Assembly (NCBI GenBank): GCA_035610365.1
Contig: CM069435.1
Location: 16,357,123-16,421,122 of the forward strand
DNA length: 64,000 nt
Reading direction: 5' to 3'
Source of the DNA: Aquatica leii
Lineage: Eukaryota; Arthropoda; Insecta; Coleoptera; Lampyridae
Position 1 is the stretch's first letter. Each line of letters begins with the position of its first letter. Below the pieces are notes generated by a model. It was not told the origin of the DNA, searched no databases, and was given only the letters and a program-made list of their open reading frames with translations. The translations under genes were made by a program, and so were the position numbers. Positions 25,367 through 36,604 of the stretch are shown piece by piece.

Positions 25367-26252
25367 CCCACACAGCACGCGAGATGCAATGGATATACAT
25401 ATTTATCCATATAATATCCATTGATGTACATCCGTAGTTTAATATCCATTGTATATGCACCTTATATACATTCATGGATATCTGTGAAATAGGATTATCT
25501 TAAGTGTTATAAGTGTTATGTTCGGAAACATTTTTTTTATGTATCATGTTACATAATTTTGTGAGTTGCTATTTTTTATCAAAATTATTTAGAAATAATT
25601 ATATTCTTTAAAATTTAACATTTGTAGTAAATATTTAACATGCAACAACAAATTTAATGAAAAATTGAAAAAGTAAAAAAAAAATACTTGGCGCCGTTTA
25701 ATTTAAACTTTCTTCGTTGTTTGTTTGTTTTCGCCAAGGAACGTTTTGGCTTTTTGTTTAGCTTGTATTTATCGTATGCAAACCATTTTGTGCTTTAAAA
25801 TTTCGAAAAAATGTGTTTGTTTTTCATCATTTAGGATGGATGGGTAAACAAAATAAGTAAGTATTAAATTCAAATATAAATTATTTCTTAATAATAAATA
25901 TATAACCTAAAAACTAACACGTTTTCGAGAAAATATATAATGACTTTGGAATTTGTAATCTAAGAGCCAGTTTGTGAGTTTATCTACAATTTCCCAATTC
26001 ATTATTCTTATTGCTGAGTTTTATTTAATTGAAATTTTTTTTTAGATCGATTCAATCTACTTTGTTGGATGAAAAGATACAGCAAACGAGACATGTTTTA
26101 ACCAAGTAATTGGTCTGGATCAAGCAAAACAAATTTGTAAAAATATTTTAAATTTAATTTATGGTAAGAGGCTTCAGAGTATTTTATAGTTTATAGGTTA
26201 AAACTTAAAACATTAACTTTATATGTATATTAACGTAATGTGATTTCAAGTG

Positions 26253-27724
26253 TGTTACGGTCGAAATTTTCATTGCGTACGCCTATGTATTCCGACGTGA
26301 AATTAGTTTACGGTTTGGACGCCCCCTACCGATCTTTTACGCGTGACTGTCATTTACGACGAGTTCTTCAATTTGAAAACTACATAAAATGGCCGGTGAA
26401 TTGGCGATTGAACGTTTCTAAACTTATCCACCGTCATGGGGACCAATCTATAAGTGTATTACGCTTATAATTCGTTTGCGTCGTCACCGGGTAAGATAAT
26501 AACTGTCATTTATTAAAACTCTGTTGTAATTTCTCGTAATTTGATAGCCGTTCCGCCACGTGCGAGCAATTCGTTCCTAATCGTTAACTGTTAATGAAGA
26601 ATCCATTTCGAATAATAATTTCGTCAGATAAATATTCTCTGAGGCATACGACATATGGCAAAAATCTAATGTACCGAAGTTAACTAAAAATTGTCGAGAT
26701 TCTACTCAGGCGGCAGATACCTGCGTAATCACCGTTTTCGTCGGGGTATAACAGCACACGAAGACCGGGGTCGGCCTTGTGTATTTATGTTAAATATACT
26801 TAATCATTTTGTAGATTTCACTTTCGTGAGGAATTAGTTTGACACGACTTGCTATTTCAGGGTGTTTACAGGATATCTTGCCGAGGAAAGTACTTTCGTC
26901 GCACAAGGGAATGATCCTGTGTTTTGGTAAGTGATTTTATGTATCTTATTTCGTTGTCAAATAGGGTCACTCACGAAACTGTTGCTAATGATAATTCCGT
27001 AACGATTAACGTAAGAATATTACCATTTAGGTAATAAGTTTGCTTGCTCTGTGTTACGTCTGCTGTGTACTACCCATAATTATTAGGATAATTTAATGTT
27101 AACGCCATAATTGTTATCACTGTTTTATTGTCAGTAATGCCATATTACTAATTTTCTTTGTGGATTTCGCATATTGTATACAAACGATATTTACTACGTA
27201 CTATTCTTCGCTACTTATTTCATTGGAATTTATTGATGTGATGTGTGCTGCCGATACTACAGGCATTTAGTTAGAAAATTGATGATGTACTTCTTAATCA
27301 AAGTGTACGCTAATTATTAATGTGAATCGTTACTCATTGTAGAATTTAAGGTTGGCGTATAAGCAAACTGTGATAGGTATTAATTCTACCTCGAATATAT
27401 TAACACTCATATCTTCTATTATTATTCCAACGTTAAACCATTAAATCGATTATACTTGTTAATCTTTCTTTTTATCTTCCCTGCTCCTGTGATTATCGTT
27501 ACCTAATAATTACTTTTGGCTACTCGAACAGCCGAGTATAAGGATTACGAACCTAACATCGTGTTACAAGTTTAGTCCGTTCTGTCCTGAGCAAGATAGA
27601 AAATTACTTTGGGATAAGCTCTGGCGCCCTGCAACATCTTTTCTGTATTTAGTGTGGACCTCCCCTCTCTCCGAATATTGTGAGTTGGCCGTGCAGGTTC
27701 GTAAAATACCTAAAGCTTGTAACA
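26253..27724. mobile_element. LTR-like insertion (probable solo LTR) in the left arm
   Basis: The uninterrupted sequence survives in the right arm, so the limits are exact. The insert runs from TGTTACGG to TTGTAACA with a 4 bp duplication AGTG (26249-26252 and 27725-27728). TG..CA ends, a short target duplication, about 1.47 kb and no coding content suggest a solo LTR, perhaps Gypsy-type. The internal region is absent. It is younger than the formation of the arms. Confidence 0.65.
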
Positions 27725-30646
27725 AGTGCATTACTGCCAAACTTGACTTTCATGTTGTATTTTATTTCACGACTATTTACAAAGCAATTCTTTATAATTA
27801 CTTCAAAAACTTCAAAATTTAGTTTAGAAATTGCTAAAAAAGTGCATAAGTTATTTGAGTAGCATTACAATGTAATTTTTATTTTACAGTATCCATAAGA
27901 AAAAATTCAAATTGTGGTGCAGCTTTACAACACGCAATAAACACCAGGAGTAGTGGGTACGAAAGACGCCAATAAACATAAGCACAGAATGAACGTAAAT
28001 AGGTTTTTTATATTTTTTAAATTTTTTTCAGTACATATATGGACATTGTATGTTAAGTTTCCAAATTGTTTTATTAATTAAATTAAAAATGATAATACCA
28101 TTGTATGCATTTAATTTGTGTTAAGTTGCTAACATTGCCAATGCTTTTAAAATTGCGCACTATTTATGTGATGGCAAAGTACATATTATATTGCACAGAT
28201 TTCACTGGCATTCTGCATTTAACTTGTATTAATATACATAACTTGCCGATATTGGTTCGATGCAATTTCTGCATTGGCAAGATTCATTCGGCAATATATC
28301 GGCCGGTGTGTCACCTGGTTACCGGCAGTGTACTTCATTTTAGTACATTGCCAGCATTCTGAGTGCCGGCTAAGAAGTACATTGCCAGTACAGATGTGTT
28401 TATTGGGTATTTTTGCATATTTGAATTTACTTTTGCTGTACAGCTTTTGACAAAAGTAATGTCCCTCAGACACATAGGCAACCAAAACATCAGGTTCACG
28501 ATCGTAAACGAAGATTTAAAAATAAAGACGCATGAAGGATGATTAGATGTTGCGTTGCGCTAATTTGCAATGGTAGTATTGCTAATTGGCAAAAGTGATT
28601 CACAATAACAACTTTGATAAGGTGGGATTTGTATTACCTCTAAGTGACGTAGCATAGCAAATATATTTACAAAGCTTAAAAAATAGATATTACCTGTATT
28701 AGACCAAAAATCTAATTAAATTCAATTCAAAAACGCAAATAATAAATTGCTCTACGGGCGACAATATTACAAAATAATGTTCACATGTATAATTAATAAA
28801 AAAATAGATATCTTGTCTTCAATATTTAACAATTTCGTTTTAAGCGGCAATTGTGAATTTTGAATTTGTGACAATAAATTAAAGGCGCATTATATTTGCA
28901 TAATTTGATTACGGTTTCCAACAAAATAGATTCTATATGGTCTACCTATTTATATTACCTTTTTGAGCTGAACAGCCTAGATTCTACATCAATCACTTAA
29001 ATTTGCCAAAAGAAAAAAAAGTACTTTGATTTTGAACTAAAAAAATAAAAATTTTATATGAAGGAAATAGCTTGGAGCAACTTCGATAACATAGATAATG
29101 ACCAAAAACGAGATAATTTATTGTTAATACGTTTAAAAATACTTCACACAATCATTGCATTTAGATTTGATACCGCTAGATAAATTTATTGTGCTGTATC
29201 TTGAGCAAAAATCAGTTGTATCACAAAACATCAAAGTGCTGACGCGAACTGAGATTAATGCTTATAGAATATACCTTAGCTTTAGCTATATCAATTGAAT
29301 CGATTGAAGGTTTCTTACCTAAAATGTGAAAAGTGGTTTATGAGTGTATACGTGTAATTATAAGTGAGAAAGAAAACGTCTAAAAATAAAGTTATAGATA
29401 AGCGCATACCATACTGACGCCTATCAGTATATCTTTTTTTTACCTTTTTTGAACTTTCTTTTATTTGTCACTGTTAAAATGTTTTGTTTTGAAATAAGTC
29501 TCTTAAAACTAGACTTCTGGGAAATCGCTAGTATCTTTGGAGACCATAGGAAAAATAGTTGCGCTATGGGAGATCGGTGTTCCAGTTACTGAAACAGCAG
29601 AGAGGGTTGATTTGCTATTGGGGTGTAGTTATTTAAGGAAATAGAAATGTTACTCATTAAACATCATTTAATCTTGCTTTTGTGCTTAAAGCGTCGCCAT
29701 ATAAAGTTTGTAGTATAAAATCCGTATTTTTGAAATATCTGAAAAGCTAATAATAAAATGCTGTGCTGTTTAGTAACCCGTAGTCACCCGTTTTTGAGAA
29801 CACTAGCTTTTTCTGGAAAAACGCTGTCTATTTAAAAAAAAATATTTCTATTTTGTGTTTCAAGTAGTCATGCCATGATTATCGCTCAAACCTATAAATT
29901 GAATGTTGCAGAAAACTAATTTTTCGTAATCCTAGTCCAGTATTTAGCGCTCTTTATTTATTATTTAAACTGGACCTGCACATAGAACTTTATTTCTTCC
30001 GTTGGTTTTTAAAGAAAAAATGAACGGAATATTATGCAAACAACCATCTTTACGTTTACAAAGAAAAGCAAGATAAAACACAAAATGTTCTTTAAGATTA
30101 AATCTAATTTTTACTTTAGCTAATCCACGTATTTTTATGACGGAAAATCGTTTGTAAATTTCTGATTTTGTTTTAATGCTTACTATATTTCATCACAAAC
30201 ATTTCTTTTTCTCAAAAGCGGAAGTGCGAAGGAAATTTTTGTACTGTTGTATATGTTTAATAATTGTTTAATAGCTTTTTTCAATAATTGAATAATATAT
30301 AACAATATGCACGACAACTTTGTTTGGCGCGGTGTCCAGCTCACAAAAACAAGATTTTTTTATTCTATAAACCTATGTAATCAAAGAAATAAACTTAGTT
30401 TTTTTCTCAGGAAATAAAACCATCATCGTTTAGTGTTAATTAAGAAATACTTTAATAATGAATGCATACAACTAACGCCAGGGCATTGCAAAATTTATTA
30501 CTTTTTTGGCAATCAATTTCAACTGATTAAGCGTTCATAGCATTGATATGAGACATTAATTTGTTAATTTGATGGGAATGATTTACATCAAAGAGTCGAT
30601 TCTATGCATTGGTTAGTATTAATTCATTTATTGAAATAGAATACTT

Positions 30647-31093
30647 CTGGATGAGCCAAGCATGTCCGGGGGAGCTTGTCCAAGTAAACGATGGGTTCCG
30701 TCTGAGGAATATGTGTCCATACTAGAAGATGTTATGTTACCATCGGTTAGGACAATTTATCCAGAAGGCGAAATAGTTTTCGGTCAAGGCAACTCTCCCA
30801 TTCATCGAAGACGAATAGTTCGAGAATGGTTCGAACAACATCCAAAGATACACGTCATAGAGTGGCCAGCCAGGTCTCCAGATCTTAACCCCATCGAAAA
30901 TCTCTGGACAGCTGCTGTGCGTGAATGGGAAAATAACATCATGATTTGAAATATAGACCAACTTCACGCAAATATTATGCGTACTTGGAATACTCTACAC
31001 CTGAATAATATTGGTAATAATAAGATTGGTAAATACATGCCTGCTCGCATTCAAGCTTGTATTGAATCCGATGGATACTACACAAAATATTAA
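30647..31093 (+). pseudogene. Tc1/mariner transposase C-terminal fragment
   Basis: One frame of about 148 codons covers the second half of a Tc1/mariner DDE domain: PSEEYVSILEDVMLPSVRTI, then GQGNSPIHRRRIVREWF, EWPARSPDLNPIENLW and a tail ending CIESDGYYTKY. The usual QDN aspartate is glycine here (QGN), so a catalytic residue is lost. One in-frame TGA lies at 30947-30949; the frame then continues to TAA at 31091. The N-terminal DNA-binding half and first aspartate are missing. It lies between the two arms of the 11.2 kb element and is probably an unrelated older insertion. An AAACAAAAAATTAA inverted pair at 31124-31199 may be its end. Confidence 0.85.
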
Positions 31094-33487
31094 TTAGCCT
31101 TTATTACTTTTCCTTGTTCAACTTAAACAAAAAATTAACACATTAATATTATGTTTAATTTTTAATGTTAGGGTGTTAATCATTAATTTTTTGTTTAATT
31201 TGCCTTTCTCTTTGCATAGATAGTTATATTGTTACTTACATTTATATTACATGTCCATAGATAATTGATATGTAATAAAACAATAATTTTTTTAATTCTT
31301 ATTAACCAAAATATAAATGAGTTACATTCATATTCTGATTAATACTTTACACGTAAATTTTTTTGATGCTAATTTCTCTGTTAGGTCAATTTTATAACTA
31401 AATATATGAATTAACTACAAATCGCGGGACCACGACCATGTCGTGCCAATTACTTTCACATTGATTATCAAATCGCGGTATGATGTATCTGTAATTAAAA
31501 TATTTTGATTATCTCATTTCCATACTATTTCAATCTTCCATAAACTATTAATGTTATGTATGGAATATCATTGATAAACGTAAACTTGTAGTTTGTTTTA
31601 AACGTTTCATAACCAGCTTATCGATATTACATTCAATTATCTTCTCTTATATGAAAAGTAACTTGATTATATTTATACACCACAATTATGTAACTTTCAT
31701 CTGTTATCTTTAACTACCTAAATTGTTACAATTTTGCCATAATATATTTAAGCCAAAGGATGGCATTTGTCAGGCCAAATTAGTGACTGCATGTTAATAT
31801 TTCGATCTTCAATTAGCCAATTATGTGAGAGGTTGGTGACATTTGTCAGTTTATTTCTTATCTTCAGTTTAAGTCATTTATACAATTTAGTGCAATAGGG
31901 AATTCGATTAACTTTCATATTACGAATTGTATATTTTATAAATAAGTTGTAATTTTTAGTATAACTTGAATATGGTTATATGTTTTATTGCATATATTGT
32001 TCATATTACCTTTCATTCCTGCAGAAACATCTTTTCTGTAAGTTCACTTTACGCAGTTTATTCATCTTAGTTAAATTAATATTTTTTCTTTACATTATGT
32101 TTCTCTTTTTTGCTGCGATGTATTTTAATAAAACGATTACATATTTATTCTTAAGTCGATTGTCGTTTATGTGATAAATTATTTTTATGCGCAAACATCT
32201 ATTTGTATATCTTAATCATCTTAATGCCTTGCATAACTATAAATTGTACTTATTGCTTTTAAAATAAAAAAAATATGTTAGTAACTTCGCGTAATAAATA
32301 ATTACACTGTGTGAAGAAACCACTGTTCAAATTTCAAACCTTTATGTAACTTAAAGTTGACTGCTTTAACGTCACAATTTTTTTAGTACAACGTAATTAA
32401 AAACAAATGAAGAATAAAACTGTTTTAAATATAGTAAACAGACAAAGATGAAGAATATAATATTTTATTTTGAGGGTTATTAAGAACAAAGTCTTCCATT
32501 TTTGGTCATTATTGGTAATGTGTCTATCTAATTCCTTTATATAATAAAGTAAATTTATAACATGTAAATCTGCTTTTGAATGAATTGACCATTCTGTTTA
32601 AATTGCATGAACCAGTGTCCCAAGTGAGTAAATACCTTAAAACTAGAAAAATCTATACAAAAGTAAAAATTGGTGTAATACATTAGCGTTCAACCAGTGG
32701 CTCTGGTTGCAGTATTGGTAACGCTCCTAGCTATTTCTGTTTTTTAACAAAATAATATTACCACACACAAAATTTAAATTTTTTTAGTTCAAAATCAAAC
32801 TACATTTTTTTCCTTTTGATTAATTTAAATGTTTGATATGATATGGGTAATGTGAATAGGTAGAAACTGTTTAGAATCTATTTTGTCGGAAACCGTATTT
32901 AAAGGAAAGTAAATATAAATGCGCCTTTAATCTATTCTCACCAATACAAAATTCACAATTGGCGCTTAAAACGGAATTGTTTGGTATTAAAAACAAGCTA
33001 TCTATTTTTCTTACTAATTATACAATAGACTTGTGTAATTTATAATATATAATTATTGTAATATTGTCGCCCGTTGAGCAATATAATATTTGCATTTTTG
33101 AATTGAATCGTTAATATGTAGATTCTTGGTCTAATACACGTAATATCTCGTTTTTTAATGTTTGTAAATATATCTACTATGCTACGTCACGAAGAAGTAA
33201 TACAAGTTCCACCTTATCAGAGTTACTATTGTGGACCACTTTTGCCAGTTAACAAAACTACCTTTTCAAATTAGCGGAACGCAACAAACGTCCTTGTTAT
33301 TTATAAATCTTCGGTTACGATCGTGAATGTGATACTTTGGTTGCCTATGTGTCTGAGGGACATTACATTTGTCAAAGACTGTACATTAATCTAGTAAGTA
33401 TTTGGATTCCTATAATATAAATAATGGATAAAAGCTCTAGAAAAATGAGAGAATGTGTAAATAAAAAAGTTCGATTGTGTTTGAGTG

Positions 33488-34036
33488 TGTTACCCTGTAC
33501 ACACTATTCAATGTTGTATTTGTAAATGTGATACTGCATTATCAGTATTAAACGTCCTTGTCGAAGCGCGAAATACTTAAAATTAACTGTTTGCCTCTTG
33601 CAATTCGACAAGACAGTCGTGCGGTATTAATACTGATAATGTAAGTAAATTGTTAATTATATTTGTGGTCATAGCACTTAAATAAAAATATGCATTTATA
33701 TAAAATTAAGGTATTTATTAAGTGAATTTATATTAGCATTGATTGGAAGCAGTTGCATCGGTTAAGGCACTTTGTAAAATACAACCTTATAAATATTTAA
33801 GCATGCAACTGCATTCAAATCAATTAATTATTATTTTAGACCAAATTGTCATATTTGTTTTTATTAAGATTGGCAAGAGGGTCCTGTTGGGGCTATAATT
33901 CTAATTACACGACGATCAAACGTACACCACCCCAATTACCAACAATAAAGGATTTAGTACCGCATACTTGTTTTATTCGATCCGTGGCGTGGCCGTCCAG
34001 GTGTCGACAATCCGACACGGGAGCACCACCACTACA
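33488..34036. mobile_element. Second LTR-like insertion, within the fold-back element
   Basis: The fold-back arms match except for 549 bp present only on the left. It begins TGTTACCCTG, ends CCACTACA and is flanked by AGTG (33484-33487, 34037-34040). TG..CA ends and no coding content suggest a solo LTR. It holds a 15 bp inverted pair (ATTATCAGTATTAA near 33540 and its complement near 33630). Confidence 0.55.
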
Positions 34037-34445
34037 AGTGAAAATGAACAAGTGGTCATATTTTCTGTGGACCAACCGGAGTTGTTGCATCTGGAAAATA
34101 TCACTATTGGCATTTTGTATTGACTTCATTTGACGTGTGGCCATATTTTTTGTTAATATATAGATATGCACATATATTTTACCTACATATGAAGGTTCTA
34201 TAAAAAAATGAATGTTTATTATACTTTAATTAAATGTTCATTGAACCTCCATATGTATGTATTTTGTACGTTCATATGACTGTTCAATATATCTCCATAT
34301 GGATGTAAAATGTTTATCCACCTGGAGATCCTATGGACATACTATGAAGATCTTTCCGTGACGGAATGATATATCCAGTGGACCTCCATCCTTGCTCCAT
34401 AATATTAAATATGGATGTTCGATGCACCTCCGGTATCCATGGTTG

Positions 34446-34491
34446 CCCACACAGCACAAGCATATCCAATGGATATGAAATGTACACACCA
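34446..34491. repeat. 46 bp loop unit of the fold-back element
   Basis: Identical over 46 bases to 25321-25366. It lies exactly at the centre of the palindrome, between GGTATCCATGG and CCATGGATACC. Confidence 0.85.
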
Positions 34492-36604
34492 ACCATGGAT
34501 ACCGGAGGTGCATCGAACATCTATATTTAATATTATGGAGTAAGGATGGAGGTCCAATGGATATATCATTCCGTCACGGAAAAATCTTCATAGTATGTCC
34601 ATAGAACCTCCAGGTGGATAAACATTTTACATCCCTATGGAGATATATTGAACAGTCATATGAACGTACAAAATACATACATATGGAGGTTCAATGAACA
34701 TTTAATTAAAGTATAATAAACATTCATTTTTTTATAGAACCTTCATATGTAGGTAAAATATATGTGCATATCTATATATTAACAAAAAATATGGCCACAC
34801 GTCAAATAAAGTCAATACAAAATGCCAATAGTGATATTTTCCAGATGCAACAACTCCGGTTGGTCCCCAGAAAATATGACCACTTGTTCTTTTTCACTCA
34901 AACACAATCGAACTTTTTATTTACACATTCTCTCATTTTTCTAGAGCTTTATTCATTATTTATATTATAGGAATCCAAATACTTACTAGATTAATGTACA
35001 GCAAAAGTAAATTCAAATATGCAAAAATACCTTGTCTTTACCCAATAAACACATCTGTACTGGCAATGTACTCCTTAGCCGGCACTCAGAATGCTGGCAA
35101 TGTACTAAAATGAAGTACACTGCCGGTAACCAGGTGACACACCGGCCGATATATTGCCGGATGAATCTTGCCAATGCAGAAATTGCATCGAACCAATATC
35201 GGCAAGTTATGTATATTAATACAAGTTAAATGCAGAATGCCAGTGAAATCTGTGCAATATAATATGTACTTTGCCATCACATAAATAGTGCGCAATTTTA
35301 AAAGCATTGGCAATGTTAGCAACTTAACACAAATTAAATGCATACAATGGTATTATCATTTTTAATTTAATTAATAAAACAATTTGGAAACTTAACATAC
35401 AATGTCCATATATGTACTGAAAAAAATTTAAAAAATATAAAAAACCTATTTACGTTCATTCTGTGCTTATGTTTATTGGCGTCTTTCGTACCCACTACTC
35501 CTGGTGTTTATTGCGTGTTGTAAAGCTGCACCACAATTTGAATTTTTTCTTATGGATACTGTAAAATAAAAATTACATTGTAATGCTACTCAAATAACTT
35601 ATGCACTTTTTTAGCAATTTCTAAACTAAATTTTGAAGTTTTTGAAGTAATTATAAAGAATTGCTTTGTAAATAGTCGTGAAATAAAATACAACATGAAA
35701 GTGAAGTTTGGCAGTAATGCACTTGAAATCACATTACGTTAATATACAAATAAAGTTAATGTTTTAAGTTTTAACCTATAAACTATAAAATACTCTAAAG
35801 CCTCTTACCATAAATTAAATTTAAAATATTTTTACAAATTTGTTTTGCTTGATCTAGACCAATTACTTGGTTAAAACATGTCTCGTTTGCTGTATCTTTT
35901 CATCCAACAAAGTAGATTGAATCGATCTAAAAAAAAATTTCAATTAAATAAAACTCAGCAATAAGAATAATGAATTGGGAAATTGTAGATAAACTCACAA
36001 ACTGGCTCTTAGATTACAAATTCCAAAGTCATTATATATTTTCTCGAAAACGTGTTAGTTTTTAGGTTATATATTTATTATTAAGAAATAATTTATATTT
36101 GAATTTAATACTTACTTATTTTGTTTACCCATCCATCCTAAATGATGAAAAACAAACACATTTTTTCGAAATTTTAAAGCACAAAATGGTTTGCATACGA
36201 TAAATACAAGCTAAACAAAAAACCAAAACGTTCCTTGGCGAAAACAAACGAACAACGAAGAAAGTTTAAATTAAACGGCGCCAAGTATTTTTTTTTACTT
36301 TTTCAATTTTTTATTAAATTTGTTGTTGCATGTTAAATATTTACTACAAATGCTAAATTTTAGAGAATATAATTATTTCTAAATAATTTTGATAAAAAAT
36401 AGCAACTCACAAAATTATGTATCATGATACATAAAAAAAATGTTTCCGAACATAACACTTATAACACTTAAGATAATCCTATTTCACAGATATCCATGAA
36501 TGTATATAAGGTGCATATACAATGGATATTAAACTACGGATGTACATCAATGGATATTATATGGATAAATATGTATATCCATTGCATCTCGCGTGCTGTG
36601 TGGG

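Larger units (their letters stand above)
33384..34996. mobile_element. Fold-back element inserted in the right arm
   Basis: Ends are CATTAATCTAGTAAGTATTT and its complement, flanked by TA (33382-33383, 34997-34998); because the site is palindromic (TGTACA), the duplication could be up to 6 bp. The empty site is visible in the left arm of the host element. Its own arms (33384-33487 plus 34041-34445, and 34492-34996) are complementary almost to the centre, leaving the 46 bp CCCACACAGCAC unit as the loop. No transposase is present, so it would depend on one supplied elsewhere. Confidence 0.82.
25367..36604. mobile_element. 11.2 kb composite element with very long terminal inverted repeats
   Basis: Left end CCCACACAGCACGCGAGATG at 25367; its exact complement ends at 36604. 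The left arm covers 25367-26252 plus 27729 to about 29110. The right arm covers 34997-36604 plus about 32490-33381. The first 120 bp of each end carry four or more ATATCCAT-type words, plausible transposase sites. The arms encode no transposase; an 85-codon frame (28105-28362 and its complement 35086-35343) is open in both but resembles nothing known and probably reflects arm identity only. Insertions are listed separately. I found no target duplication, so the superfamily is unknown. Without insertions it would be about 8 kb. Confidence 0.85.

Noticed and set aside
28105-28362. 85-codon frame present in both arms of the large element
   Set aside because: Its conservation follows from the near-identity of the arms, and the sequence contains short palindromic repeats, so coding is not supported.
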